A stretch of 23,829 bases of DNA from CAZXYF01 sp964644705 (GTDB taxonomy: Bacteria; Planctomycetota; Brocadiia; SM23-32): contig CAZXYF010000028.1 in assembly GCA_964644705.1 (NCBI GenBank), positions 1-23,829 on the forward strand, read 5' to 3'. Below, piece after piece: positions 1-8,596 of this stretch. Below the pieces are notes generated by a model. The model worked only from the letters and a program-made list of their open reading frames with translations, had not been told where the DNA came from and did no database searches. Each line of letters begins with the position of its first letter. The stretch's first letter is position 1. Made by a program: the position numbers and the translations under genes.

Positions 1-35
1 TACGCCCCTACCGGGACAAGCCCGGCAAGCAGGGC

Positions 36-62
36 ATCACAAAACGCACGTGGTTTACCGAA
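36..62. repeat. Dispersed 27-base repeat, copy 1
   Basis: This stretch, with the central block AACGCACGTGG, recurs at 18854-18880 with a single mismatch (T versus C at its twentieth base). Weaker similarity continues a few bases to the right (NNCTYACCC). Copy 1 lies 9 bases beyond the stop codon of the ATP-grasp gene. The two copies have different neighbours, so this is a dispersed element and not part of a gene. Read on the minus strand both copies would encode the residues VNHVRFV, but neither sits in a credible gene. Confidence 0.75.
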
Positions 63-71
63 ATCTCACCC

Positions 72-1745
72 TCATTCCCCACATTCTTCGATCCTGTCCC
101 TGTATTGCCGCCCGGCCTGGCGGGCGGATTCGAGAACAAGCCGGTTGCTCCGGCCGCACGTTTCCGGATACAACCGATCATCCGTCCACATTCCGGCCAC
201 TTCGTGCCCATTCACCTCCATGACACGCCCATCACCGATGAGATCCATTCCCAGAAAATACGGGTCGGTGTATGAACCATCCCCCAGGGGCTGGTACGGG
301 AAATCCGGGTATTCATGACGCGCGAACTGAGAAACGGCCCGGAACGCGTTGAGGGAGATCTCGTTGAGTTTCTCCAAAAATTCGTCGGCCTCCGCGCCGG
401 TGACGCCCACCCGATGGAGCATGTCCCGGTCCGGGACCATCTCCATTTGCTCATGATGCCCAAGTCGCGCAAACCGCCCGACCACCTTCGGTTCTCCTTC
501 GGGGCTTCGGGCGACCATCACGCGCCAGTTGTAATCGAGCTCCCCCTCCGGAACAATTCGTTGCTGAATCACCGCCCCCGATTCCACCGCCCGCCGGGCC
601 GCATGTTCGATCGCGTCCTCTCTTTCCTCCGGGAGGTCGAAATAACCCACTCCCTTCTCCTCCATCCCGAAACCTGGTTTTACAACGACCTCCGATGTGC
701 CGATCGCATCCTCAATTGTGCGCACTGCATTCCTCGCACGCTCCCGCACCGCGTCCGCATCCGCCGGCAGGTCAACGACTTCGGTCACGGTGGATTCCGG
801 GATGAGAGGGAGGTCAACGTCATTGTTATCCTTATACCACTTAAGAGCCCGCGTGGTGTTGACTTTGTCGTCCACGATATCGAGGGTCAGATCGGAACGG
901 AGGAGCGGCACACCGAGTTGGTGCGGGCGCAGACTGCGCGACGGCAGATGTCCGCCCCGGGGTACCGGCACATCGGATCCGTCGGGGCTGGCACCGGCCC
1001 ATTGGTGAGGACAGATAAAATGCAGGATCACGGGTTCATGAAAATCCCCCAGCGCATATTCCTCATCCCCCGTCCGAAACATACCCGCCGTGGCCAATCG
1101 TATGATGTGACCATCGCGTTGCTGATAAATATCCTCCCCGGGATGATCAAAAGTGCAGAATGCGTTGATACCGTCCACATTGGCCGCCTCCCGCAACACG
1201 CTATAGGTGCTGACGTTCCAGCCGCCGCCATAGATGATCCCCACGTTGACACGATTTTCTGGCCACGAAACATCACGGGTGATTTTCGGGAATTCTCCCA
1301 TGCGCTTGATGGCCTCATACAGCCCCTCAATCCGTTCGTGTAACCCCCGATAGTCAGACCGATGTTCGTCGATACCTAACTCGTAATGTGCCCGGTCCGG
1401 TGTTCGGGGGGCCCGGGACTGGATCACTCCCCGCATCCATCGATACAGTTCCCGTCGCTGGCGATCAAGCGTTTCCTTCCACTCATCAGACCCCGGCCAG
1501 CGTCTCTGCAATGCCCGTTCAAAACGATCCCACTGATCCCGCACTCTGTCCGTGGATCGCCACAGTGTCTCCCAGAATTCCACTTCGTCCGAGATTCGTG
1601 GGAAGTTGGAACAGAACCGTGATTGAATTCCCTGCATGGTGCGGACGTAATCCGTCACACTCCCCCCCTCGGCTGTAGAAATATTCCACCAGGCCTGTCC
1701 CACAGTTCTATTCAGATGCTCCATGTCTTTTTCATATGCGTCCAT
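72..1745 (-). CDS. ATP-grasp-like protein of unknown substrate
   Basis: This 557-residue protein appears to be an ATP-grasp ligase or synthetase. Residues 1-165 are helical and charged, with no family I recognise. Residues 166-290 resemble an alpha/beta pre-ATP-grasp domain (GIIYGGGWN at 169-177). The ATP-grasp fold follows: DDKVNTTRAL near 292-301, a nucleotide-binding lysine candidate K356 in VVVKPGFG, and metal-ligand candidates D501, E510 and N512 in DLIGDGRVMEVN. Such enzymes join a carboxylate to an amine or thiol using ATP; the substrate cannot be read from sequence. No signal peptide or membrane segment is seen, so it is probably cytoplasmic. I chose the ATG at 1745; an in-frame TTG at 1763 would extend it by six residues but would fall at or before the likely transcription start. 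It stands alone and diverges from the exopolysaccharide operon. Confidence 0.72.
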   Translation of the reverse strand: MDAYEKDMEHLNRTVGQAWWNISTAEGGSVTDYVRTMQGIQSRFCSNFPRISDEVEFWETLWRSTDRVRDQWDRFERALQRRWPGSDEWKETLDRQRRELYRWMRGVIQSRAPRTPDRAHYELGIDEHRSDYRGLHERIEGLYEAIKRMGEFPKITRDVSWPENRVNVGIIYGGGWNVSTYSVLREAANVDGINAFCTFDHPGEDIYQQRDGHIIRLATAGMFRTGDEEYALGDFHEPVILHFICPHQWAGASPDGSDVPVPRGGHLPSRSLRPHQLGVPLLRSDLTLDIVDDKVNTTRALKWYKDNNDVDLPLIPESTVTEVVDLPADADAVRERARNAVRTIEDAIGTSEVVVKPGFGMEEKGVGYFDLPEEREDAIEHAARRAVESGAVIQQRIVPEGELDYNWRVMVARSPEGEPKVVGRFARLGHHEQMEMVPDRDMLHRVGVTGAEADEFLEKLNEISLNAFRAVSQFARHEYPDFPYQPLGDGSYTDPYFLGMDLIGDGRVMEVNGHEVAGMWTDDRLYPETCGRSNRLVLESARQAGRQYRDRIEECGE

Positions 1746-1764
1746 TGTATTGAGGTGTCCCAAA

Positions 1765-1792
1765 ATAATAGAGAGTCTTCATCGCGTTGCAA
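1765..1792 (-). promoter_or_regulatory. Candidate promoter of the ATP-grasp gene
   Basis: On the minus strand, TTGCAA (1792-1787) is followed after 16 bases by TATTAT (1770-1765), a 4/6 and a 5/6 match to sigma70 consensus. Transcription would begin near 1758, giving a leader of about a dozen bases before the ATG at 1745. This is a consensus match by eye only. Confidence 0.35.
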
Positions 1793-1802
1793 CCGCTCCT
1801 CG

Positions 1803-1832
1803 TTGCGCCCCAAAACCTTATCCTCCTATAAT
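1803..1832 (+). promoter_or_regulatory. Candidate promoter of the exopolysaccharide operon
   Basis: A perfect TATAAT at 1827-1832 is preceded after 18 bases by TTGCGC at 1803-1808, a weak -35. It faces the eight-gene operon and would give a leader of roughly 180 bases before the TTG start at 2021. The rest of the 1746-2020 gap shows no gene and no riboswitch I recognise. Confidence 0.35.
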
Positions 1833-2020
1833 CTAAATGCTGTAGGAATTGATGCAACTCCAAAGAACCCTTGGTCAGCCCCACACTATCCAACCGACGC
1901 CCGGATCATTCACCGGCAAAAAACAATCGCCAGGCTATCGTGCGTGAGTTTTCCCGAGCATTTTATTTCCTGCAATCTTAACTGCCATTTTCCTCAATTT
2001 GAAACTTAGAAGGCATAGAT

Positions 2021-2710
2021 TTGGCTTACGCAATATACATACTAATCGGTCTTGTCCTCCTTGTCGGCGGATTCTTTGCAGTGCAATCGTATCTCAGCTA
2101 CCAGGAACAACAGAACAAGAAAGAGAACGTTAAAACCGGAGCCCAAATCACCCTGAAGCGGTTGGACAAAAACCTCCCCAAACTTTCCTCGGGCAACATC
2201 CGCTGGCGCCGCATCGGACACGGGCAGGACGTGGTGGGCATATCGCGAATGGAACCGGAGCGAGAGAAAGGCTCAGCGGCAAAAGTCATCGCGATGCTTG
2301 ATCAAAATCCCGATATAGCCAGAAAAATCAAGGATCACGACGCACGCGTTCAGAAGCTGCGTGATGTAGCGTCGGAGCTGGCCGAACAAATCGAGCCAGC
2401 GGTCAGAAAACAGTATGAGAAGGACCGGATGCCCGAAGAGGGTAAACCGATAATCAAAAGACTGCCACAGGACGGGTGGCTGATCATCCTCCAGGCACTG
2501 ATCAATAATGGCCAGTATGAAGACGGGCTAAAAGGGAAGATTGGAGAATACTGGTCCAGGCGAGAGGACAGATGCAGGGAGATCCTGGAAAAATATGGTG
2601 GCGACACGTATGAGCGATTTAGCAAACTCCTGAGAACACTCCGAGCACAGGAAGAGGACCTCCAGAAAGACCTCCATCGAATTGAGCCCACAGCCAGGAG
2701 CCGACGTTGA
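2021..2710 (+). CDS. Membrane-anchored coiled protein, first gene of exopolysaccharide operon
   Basis: This 229-residue protein matches no family I recognise. It begins with one hydrophobic segment (about residues 4-24, YILIGLVLLVGGFF). A long charged, largely helical region follows that is likely periplasmic and partly coiled-coil (about 85-125 and 185-225). This points to an inner-membrane anchored scaffold or periplasmic adaptor. The start is TTG, supported by AGAAGG at 2008-2013, seven bases upstream, and by the membrane segment starting immediately afterwards. It overlaps the next gene by four bases (TTGA), which implies translational coupling. From context it probably helps assemble the polysaccharide synthase or export complex. 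The function is inferred from position only. Confidence 0.68.
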   Translation: MAYAIYILIGLVLLVGGFFAVQSYLSYQEQQNKKENVKTGAQITLKRLDKNLPKLSSGNIRWRRIGHGQDVVGISRMEPEREKGSAAKVIAMLDQNPDIARKIKDHDARVQKLRDVASELAEQIEPAVRKQYEKDRMPEEGKPIIKRLPQDGWLIILQALINNGQYEDGLKGKIGEYWSRREDRCREILEKYGGDTYERFSKLLRTLRAQEEDLQKDLHRIEPTARSRR

Positions 2711-3198
2711 GCCATCGAGACATACTATACCTTGCCCTGTATCTCACCCTTGTGGCGGTCGCCACCTCGTGGGCATATCGGTTTACTCAGTCCGAATGGA
2801 TTGACTATAGACGGGGGCAAAGCCTGTATGATCGGGAAAAGTATCTCGAGGCGATAAAATACCTGGAACGAGCCCGGCAAGCCGGGTTTATCCGCCCCGG
2901 AATAATCCAAAAACTGAGCGACAGCTATGAGCACACCGGTCATACCAACAAGGCAAAAGCGGTACTGAGGACCTATATTGATCGTGGCTCCTCCCCCCAG
3001 GAGGTGTACCAGTTGGCGGTCGAACTGGAGTCTCGGGGCCAGCTTAATATGGCCCGACTCGCCTATGCATCTATTCTCGCCAGGGACCCCGATCAAACAA
3101 ACGTTCGCATACGTCTTGCCCGCGTGCTAACCTGGACAAATCATTTGGAGCAAGCGGTTACACAATACCGAACAGCTTTGAAGGAGAAACATCCGTGA
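2707..3198 (+). CDS. Small membrane-anchored TPR protein
   Basis: This 163-residue protein has an N-terminal membrane segment (about 6-24, LYLALYLTLVAVATSWAY). About three tetratricopeptide repeats follow (GQSLYDREKYLEAIKYLERA near 38-57, then two more helix pairs to the C terminus). TPR arrays bind protein partners, and in polysaccharide secretion systems they line the periplasmic route to the outer-membrane pore. The start is TTG, backed by AGGAG at 2696-2700 with six bases of spacing. Its first bases overlap the previous stop, and its own stop overlaps the following GTG start. It probably links the synthase to the periplasmic TPR chain. The TPR assignment is good; the partner is inferred. 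Confidence 0.72.
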   Translation: MSHRDILYLALYLTLVAVATSWAYRFTQSEWIDYRRGQSLYDREKYLEAIKYLERARQAGFIRPGIIQKLSDSYEHTGHTNKAKAVLRTYIDRGSSPQEVYQLAVELESRGQLNMARLAYASILARDPDQTNVRIRLARVLTWTNHLEQAVTQYRTALKEKHP

Positions 3199-3887
3199 CA
3201 TTTTTCAGAACATGCACTTTCCTTCTCACTCTGTCATTCCTGTTGTTATCCAGCGCGGCGCTCTCTCAATCCGTAGAAGAACAAAACGATTATCCCTCAC
3301 CAGAAAAGGACAAACCCAGACCAGAGGTCAGCCCCCCCACACAGGGTGAGAAGGACGAGATCCTGGGGGAGAAAATACCCGATTACATCGCCCGATGGGA
3401 ACTGGCTCGAACCTTATCCGTGCTTAAAAAATACGGGGAGTCAATCAAAGAGTACCAGACTTTACTGAAAAACCGACCCGATCTGACAGAAGCTCGTATT
3501 GAATTGATTAACGTGATGGCATGGACGGACAACAAGGAAAAACGCACCCAAGCTGTTTCAATGGCAAAGAAAATCGATGCGGGCCAACTGGATGAAGATA
3601 AACGCCTCGAACTCGCCAACGCCATGGCGTCCCTGGGACTTTACTCCAGCGCCACAAATATCTACAGAACATATCTCAATAAACACCCCGGCGATTTGAA
3701 AGTCCGCTTGCGTTTTGCCGCCGCACTCAGCTGGGCCAAAAAATACCCCGAATCCCTCAAGCAATATGAAATGGTGCTTGAGAAACGGCCCGAGGATGTA
3801 CAGGTGCGCCGAAAATATGCCATGGTGCTGATATGGGCCGGCAAACACGAGGAGGCGGCAACAGAATTGAAAAAAACTCTGGACTGA
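3195..3887 (+). CDS. Periplasmic TPR protein
   Basis: This 230-residue protein carries a classic signal peptide (residues 1-24, hydrophobic core LLTLSFLLLSSAA, likely cleavage after ALS). A proline-rich linker follows (about 35-55), then TPR-like helix pairs from about residue 60 to the end. Recurring units include LKKYGESIKEYQTLLKNRPD and KKYPESLKQYEMVLEKRPED. It starts at GTG with AAGGAG at 3181-3186, eight bases upstream, and overlaps the preceding stop. It ends two bases before the next gene. A soluble periplasmic TPR protein in this setting would extend the scaffold between the inner-membrane synthase and the outer-membrane porin. Its repeats resemble those of its two neighbours, so the three may derive from one split or duplicated ancestor. 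Confidence 0.75.
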   Translation: MTFFRTCTFLLTLSFLLLSSAALSQSVEEQNDYPSPEKDKPRPEVSPPTQGEKDEILGEKIPDYIARWELARTLSVLKKYGESIKEYQTLLKNRPDLTEARIELINVMAWTDNKEKRTQAVSMAKKIDAGQLDEDKRLELANAMASLGLYSSATNIYRTYLNKHPGDLKVRLRFAAALSWAKKYPESLKQYEMVLEKRPEDVQVRRKYAMVLIWAGKHEEAATELKKTLD

Positions 3888-3889
3888 CC

Positions 3890-6800
3890 ATGAGAGCACC
3901 ATTCACCGATCTCAGTCATACCGTGGCCCGGGCTATTCTCATTGTGCTGAGTCTATCCCTCACTGGCCCAGTTTCATTGTACGGCAGTGAACCAAATACC
4001 GCGAAGGATGATGAAGCGTCCCTGGTTCAGCCCCAAGATCAGGTGCCTGACTTTGAAGCTCGGCTGACTTTGGCTCGTTTGCGCAAACAACAGAGACAAT
4101 GGGCACAGGCACTTGAACAATATCAACGCCTTTTGGAGCTCCGTCCGGACAAAGAACGTTTACGGATCGAATATGCTTCCACGCTCCTGGATGCACAACG
4201 ACCAGCCACCGCACAAACTGAGCTGCAACAGGTTCTTGAACGACATCCCCGGAACATACAGGCCCTCAATCTGATGGCACGTATTCAGGTTCAAATGAAC
4301 CAGCCACAAGCTGCGAAGCAAACCGTGCAACGCATCACACGGTTATCGAAAGATACATCCCCGGAAGCTCTCAGTTCGCTCGCGCGATTGTATGCGGACC
4401 TGGGCAGGACTGCTCAGGCCGGTAATGTCTTACAACGCATTCCAATCACGGACAAGATGTCTGCTGCCGAACTGGCCGACCGGGCCGATATTTACCATCG
4501 AATCGGTCATGCTCGACAGTGCAAAAAGCTATATGAACGGGCCCTCGCCAAAAACGATACCTGGTCCATCCGACGTCGATTCGCAAATCGCATGCTCATG
4601 TGGGGAGCGTTTTATCGGGCGGCTCGCATATACAGATCGCGTCTGGAACAGGCCAACGACCTGTCCGGGACGGGCAACGAACTCATCTCCGTGCTCGCGT
4701 CATCGGAACGTTACGCTGAAGCCATACAACTATGCCGGAAAATTCTTCACGAGAATCCTGGCCACCTGCCAACCCGGATCCAGTTATGCCGAATTTACAT
4801 GGATCAGAAACGATTTCAAAAGGCCCTAACATGTGCCAGCAATGTGATAAAACGCGACCCAAATCACAGCGAAGGATGGTTCCTCAAAGGCGCTATACTG
4901 AACAAATTGCGAGATTATAAGCGGGCCATTGCGGCGCTTGCCAGAGTCGGGAGCGATTCCAAACACGCCGTTTCCTCGCTTATATTACGCGGAAAAGTTC
5001 ATCGACATCTGGGGGAAACTGAGCTCGCCCGCAAGCAATTCGATAAAGCACTACATCGTGATCCATCCAACATCCGGGCTCGCTTCCATCTTGCAGCAAC
5101 ACGAAAACGCCGGACAGATGAATTCCTGAGAAAACTCTTCAACCGAGAAGGTTCCAGCGCGCCGGCACTCACTCGCTGGGCCCAACTCTACAATACAACG
5201 GGTCAGCGCACGGCAGCTATAAGGTGTTATCAGCAGGCCCTTTCCCTCGACCCGGCGTATTTCCCCGCCAGAATTGGTCTCGCCGAAACCCACTCATACA
5301 ACAACCAGTACGAACGGTCACTGGCTTCGTTGCGTCGGCTGCACGACGATTTTCCGCAATCCCGCAAAATTTTACTCACCCGGGCGCGGGCCAACAGCTG
5401 GGGAGAGAATTACGAAAAAGCACTGACATTGTATTCCCGACTCCATCGCGAAATGCCGCCGGATCCCCTACCCCTGCGAGAAAAGGCCCGAACCGCGATG
5501 TGGGGTAAAATGTTCGATGTGGCTACGCGGGCTTATTCGACCCCTCTGAAGCCGAGTATCAACACACTCCTCCGTCACGATATACGCAGAAAAGTCCCCC
5601 GCGCACCATCTGCCGGTTATGATATCCTCCAGCGCATTATTGAGGCGCCGGAGGAAAGCCGGAAACCATACGGATTGTATTCGCGCCTGCAGAGCAAAAC
5701 GCACAATTCTGCGCTTTCCCCAGCTCAAAATGAAGTTCTCGCACAAATACTCCGGAACAGATACGCACAATTTCGTATTCAAAAGACTTTCTGGCTCGAA
5801 CGGCGCGCAAAACGTTTGAACTGGCACCGACAGCGTCTGAGCGCGCTGGAAGCGTATAAACAAGTGATTCAGGCGGAACCCAACAACAACGAGGCCCGTT
5901 TCGATCTTGCTCAGATTCAATGCGGGCTGGGACTCGTCTCCCGTCAGAGATCAACATACAAAGACATTCTGCATTTGGACCCCTTGCATAATCTCGCGGG
6001 CAAAGCTCTGGATCGTCTTCGGGTTCGCACGTCCCCCGCCCTCGATGTGCGTTATAGTTTCTGGCACGAATGGGGCCGGGGCCAACTTTCCAACATCCGG
6101 CGCCAGCGCACGGGACTTGGTCTATCGATTCCTATCATCGATAATCATACGATTCGGTTATCCACGATCTACCTGGCCGACGACCCCGCCGGACATAACG
6201 GGTTCTACGGAACCGGCCAACGGATCCGCTGGACCGGCGTTTGGGCTCCGGCGTTACGATCTTCCGTCGCCCTGCAAACCACGAATTACCGTAACGGAGA
6301 TCCCGAGGACACCCTCACCGGTCATGCGCGCCTTTCGTATAACATTCAAGATTATGTGACCCTCGGGGTCGGATATCGCCGCCAGAATGAGTTTTTCAAC
6401 GTTTTTGGATTGCGCGACGGAACGCAATCGAATCGATGGTGGATTGCGCTGACATCTGACTTAAACCATAATCTCGAAGCCGGTTACCGCGGACAATATA
6501 TTGATTACAGCGACGACAACGCGGCACAACATCATTCCGGCTGGGTTGATTACATGTTTTTAGACCATCCGCATCAACTCAACCTGGAAGGCCGAATGGA
6601 CTATCGCGACACGCATGAAAACAATCGGTTCATCTTCCAGGGAACGCGCCTCCGGAACATCATTCACCCGTATTGGACTCCACGTGACTATCTGGAGGGG
6701 ACGCTAACTCTCAAATGGCGTCATGACCTTTCTGAATTTCTGTTTTGCGGCAGCCAAAAACATTACTATCAAATACAGATATCGGCCGGTGATAACACCG

Positions 6801-6943
6801 ACAACAACACCTTCGGTGAGATCAAAAGTACCTGGAATTACGAGTTTGCTAACAGTTGGACAATCAACCTATCAGGCCTCATTCACCGATCTCGAGACTG
6901 GGATGCTGATGGTTTTTGGGCATCCCTATCATACAGATTCTAA
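3890..6943 (+). CDS. TPR plus outer-membrane beta-barrel exopolysaccharide export protein (PgaA/BcsC-like)
   Basis: This 1017-residue protein has a signal peptide (about 1-32). A very long TPR superhelix follows (about 45-710; many units such as RLRKQQRQWAQALEQYQRLL and KALHRDPSN). A beta-barrel of about 300 residues (717-1017) ends in FWASLSYRF, with the terminal phenylalanine typical of BAM substrates. The TPR-then-barrel order and barrel size match PgaA and BcsC, which export poly-N-acetylglucosamine and cellulose. The barrel also resembles YaiO-type domains. I chose the ATG at 3890 because it directly precedes the signal peptide and lies two bases after the previous stop; an upstream in-frame extension to 3833 overlaps that gene and has no signal at its start. 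The glycosyltransferase follows after 12 bases. It is probably the outer-membrane pore of this operon. Confidence 0.85.
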   Translation: MRAPFTDLSHTVARAILIVLSLSLTGPVSLYGSEPNTAKDDEASLVQPQDQVPDFEARLTLARLRKQQRQWAQALEQYQRLLELRPDKERLRIEYASTLLDAQRPATAQTELQQVLERHPRNIQALNLMARIQVQMNQPQAAKQTVQRITRLSKDTSPEALSSLARLYADLGRTAQAGNVLQRIPITDKMSAAELADRADIYHRIGHARQCKKLYERALAKNDTWSIRRRFANRMLMWGAFYRAARIYRSRLEQANDLSGTGNELISVLASSERYAEAIQLCRKILHENPGHLPTRIQLCRIYMDQKRFQKALTCASNVIKRDPNHSEGWFLKGAILNKLRDYKRAIAALARVGSDSKHAVSSLILRGKVHRHLGETELARKQFDKALHRDPSNIRARFHLAATRKRRTDEFLRKLFNREGSSAPALTRWAQLYNTTGQRTAAIRCYQQALSLDPAYFPARIGLAETHSYNNQYERSLASLRRLHDDFPQSRKILLTRARANSWGENYEKALTLYSRLHREMPPDPLPLREKARTAMWGKMFDVATRAYSTPLKPSINTLLRHDIRRKVPRAPSAGYDILQRIIEAPEESRKPYGLYSRLQSKTHNSALSPAQNEVLAQILRNRYAQFRIQKTFWLERRAKRLNWHRQRLSALEAYKQVIQAEPNNNEARFDLAQIQCGLGLVSRQRSTYKDILHLDPLHNLAGKALDRLRVRTSPALDVRYSFWHEWGRGQLSNIRRQRTGLGLSIPIIDNHTIRLSTIYLADDPAGHNGFYGTGQRIRWTGVWAPALRSSVALQTTNYRNGDPEDTLTGHARLSYNIQDYVTLGVGYRRQNEFFNVFGLRDGTQSNRWWIALTSDLNHNLEAGYRGQYIDYSDDNAAQHHSGWVDYMFLDHPHQLNLEGRMDYRDTHENNRFIFQGTRLRNIIHPYWTPRDYLEGTLTLKWRHDLSEFLFCGSQKHYYQIQISAGDNTDNNTFGEIKSTWNYEFANSWTINLSGLIHRSRDWDADGFWASLSYRF

Positions 6944-6955
6944 ATATCGGTTATC

Positions 6956-8596
6956 ATGGACGAAAAAAGGAATAATACCGCTCTGCTCCTCCTCTCTCTG
7001 ATCCCCGTTCTGGCGATCGTAGCGGGCCTGATCTATGTGAGCACTCGTCTGGTTCTGCTCCTGCAATCACACTATCCATGGTATGAAGATGCCTTCGCAA
7101 TCTCTCTTCTTCTTGCGGAACTTTTCATCCTGACACACGGGATCGGATATTTTGTCCAGATACTCCGCATCGTCGCACGCGGGTGGGGTTTCACCGGGCA
7201 CAGAACTGTTCCAGAACTGACCGATACCCCCCCTCTGGCGGTGGTCGTCCCCGCTTACAAAGAAGACATTAATATCCTGCGCGAAACACTCGCCACCCTG
7301 ACCAGCCTGTCGTATCCGAACGTGGAACCGTTTCTCCTTGACGACACCCCGTATGAAGATCCCGACAAAACATCCGACCTCGATCCTGGATACAAAGATT
7401 CCATAAGACAGCTTTGCGAAGAATTTGAAGTGAACTTATTCAGACACCGCTGGCGTGGAGCCAAAGCGGGTATTATCAATGATTTCTGCGACTTTCTGGC
7501 CGGTGAGCCTCGTCCCCGATCCCGTCTGGATTATCAGGCATCTGAAAACGTCAGGAAAGAGTTCAAATATCTTGCGGTTTTCGACGCCGACCAGCAACCA
7601 CTCCCCCATTTTGCCAACCCTCTCGTGGCGAAGATGGAAGCAGATGACAAACTGGCATTCGTCCAGACCCCTCAATATTACACAAATTTTGAGGACAATC
7701 GTGTCGCGCGCGCAGCCGGTTTGCAACAGGCGGTTTTCTATGAATACATCTGCGAGGGCAAAAGTGAATCGGGTGCCATGTTCTGCTGTGGAACCAATAT
7801 TATGTTCCGGCTTGCCGCGCTCCGGGATGTGGGTGGGATGGACGAGGGATCAATTACGGAAGATTTTGCCACGGGTGTGAATTTTCATTCCAGCGGCTGG
7901 GAATCTGAATATTACAGTGAAGTCCTGGCCTTTGGAGACGGCCCGGAAGATCTGACCGGATATTTCAAGCAGCAGTTTCGGTGGGCATACGGCACGATAT
8001 CCACGTTCAAACGCATTGTAAAAAAATTCCTGACCGAGCCACGATCCATGTCACCCTGGCGCTGGTGGGAATATCTGATATCCGGTACTTATTACTGGGT
8101 GGGATTGGTCTTCAGCATACTCGTCCTCTGCCCAATCGTATATATTTTCTGTGATATTCCAAGCTATTTCGTCAATCCCGAGGTGTATCTGCTCGTATTC
8201 CTTCCATACATCACGATTTCATTGGGTGTTTTTTTCGTCACACTTCAAAAACGACGATATTCGGTTTTCGATATTTTATCCGGACAACTTCTCATTGCTA
8301 TTTCTTTTCCGGTCTATATCAAAGCTGCCGTCAGCGCCCTGATAGGACATAAAACCGGTTTTGTTGTCACACCTAAGGGCGAAGCCGGGGTTTTACCGTT
8401 GCGTGATAGCTGGCCCCAAATTGCGCTGATGACACTGAGTTTTGCAGCTCTCGTCTGGGGGGGACATCGCATATACTACCAGCATCAGGAGATTGGCCCG
8501 GTCTCCGCCAATATGTTCTGGTGTTTCTATCACTTCTGCCTGCTCGTCACTCTCTTTTACTTCCGCCATCCTTCTCCCAAAAGAGAAATTTCATGA
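6956..8596 (+). CDS. Membrane family-2 glycosyltransferase, processive polysaccharide synthase
   Basis: This 546-residue protein has the hallmarks of processive GT2 synthases. Two N-terminal membrane segments (about 8-36 and 46-72) precede the catalytic domain: VVVPAYKED near 96-104, first aspartates D129/D130, DAD at 210-212, TED at 301-303 with D303 as probable catalytic base, and QQFRW at 339-343 (the QxxRW motif). About four to five further membrane helices follow (roughly 378-535). It would polymerise a nucleotide-sugar at the cytoplasmic face while threading the chain across the inner membrane, as cellulose, hyaluronan and PgaC synthases do. It lacks a C-terminal PilZ domain, so direct c-di-GMP control like that of BcsA is not evident. 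The sugar cannot be read from the sequence. Its stop overlaps the start of the glycosidase gene by four bases (ATGA). Confidence 0.9.
   Translation: MDEKRNNTALLLLSLIPVLAIVAGLIYVSTRLVLLLQSHYPWYEDAFAISLLLAELFILTHGIGYFVQILRIVARGWGFTGHRTVPELTDTPPLAVVVPAYKEDINILRETLATLTSLSYPNVEPFLLDDTPYEDPDKTSDLDPGYKDSIRQLCEEFEVNLFRHRWRGAKAGIINDFCDFLAGEPRPRSRLDYQASENVRKEFKYLAVFDADQQPLPHFANPLVAKMEADDKLAFVQTPQYYTNFEDNRVARAAGLQQAVFYEYICEGKSESGAMFCCGTNIMFRLAALRDVGGMDEGSITEDFATGVNFHSSGWESEYYSEVLAFGDGPEDLTGYFKQQFRWAYGTISTFKRIVKKFLTEPRSMSPWRWWEYLISGTYYWVGLVFSILVLCPIVYIFCDIPSYFVNPEVYLLVFLPYITISLGVFFVTLQKRRYSVFDILSGQLLIAISFPVYIKAAVSALIGHKTGFVVTPKGEAGVLPLRDSWPQIALMTLSFAALVWGGHRIYYQHQEIGPVSANMFWCFYHFCLLVTLFYFRHPSPKREIS

Noticed and set aside
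315..1343. A 342-codon open frame on the plus strand
   Set aside because: It lies antisense to the ATP-grasp gene, whose motifs are coherent. The antisense translation has no recognisable domain and no ribosome site.
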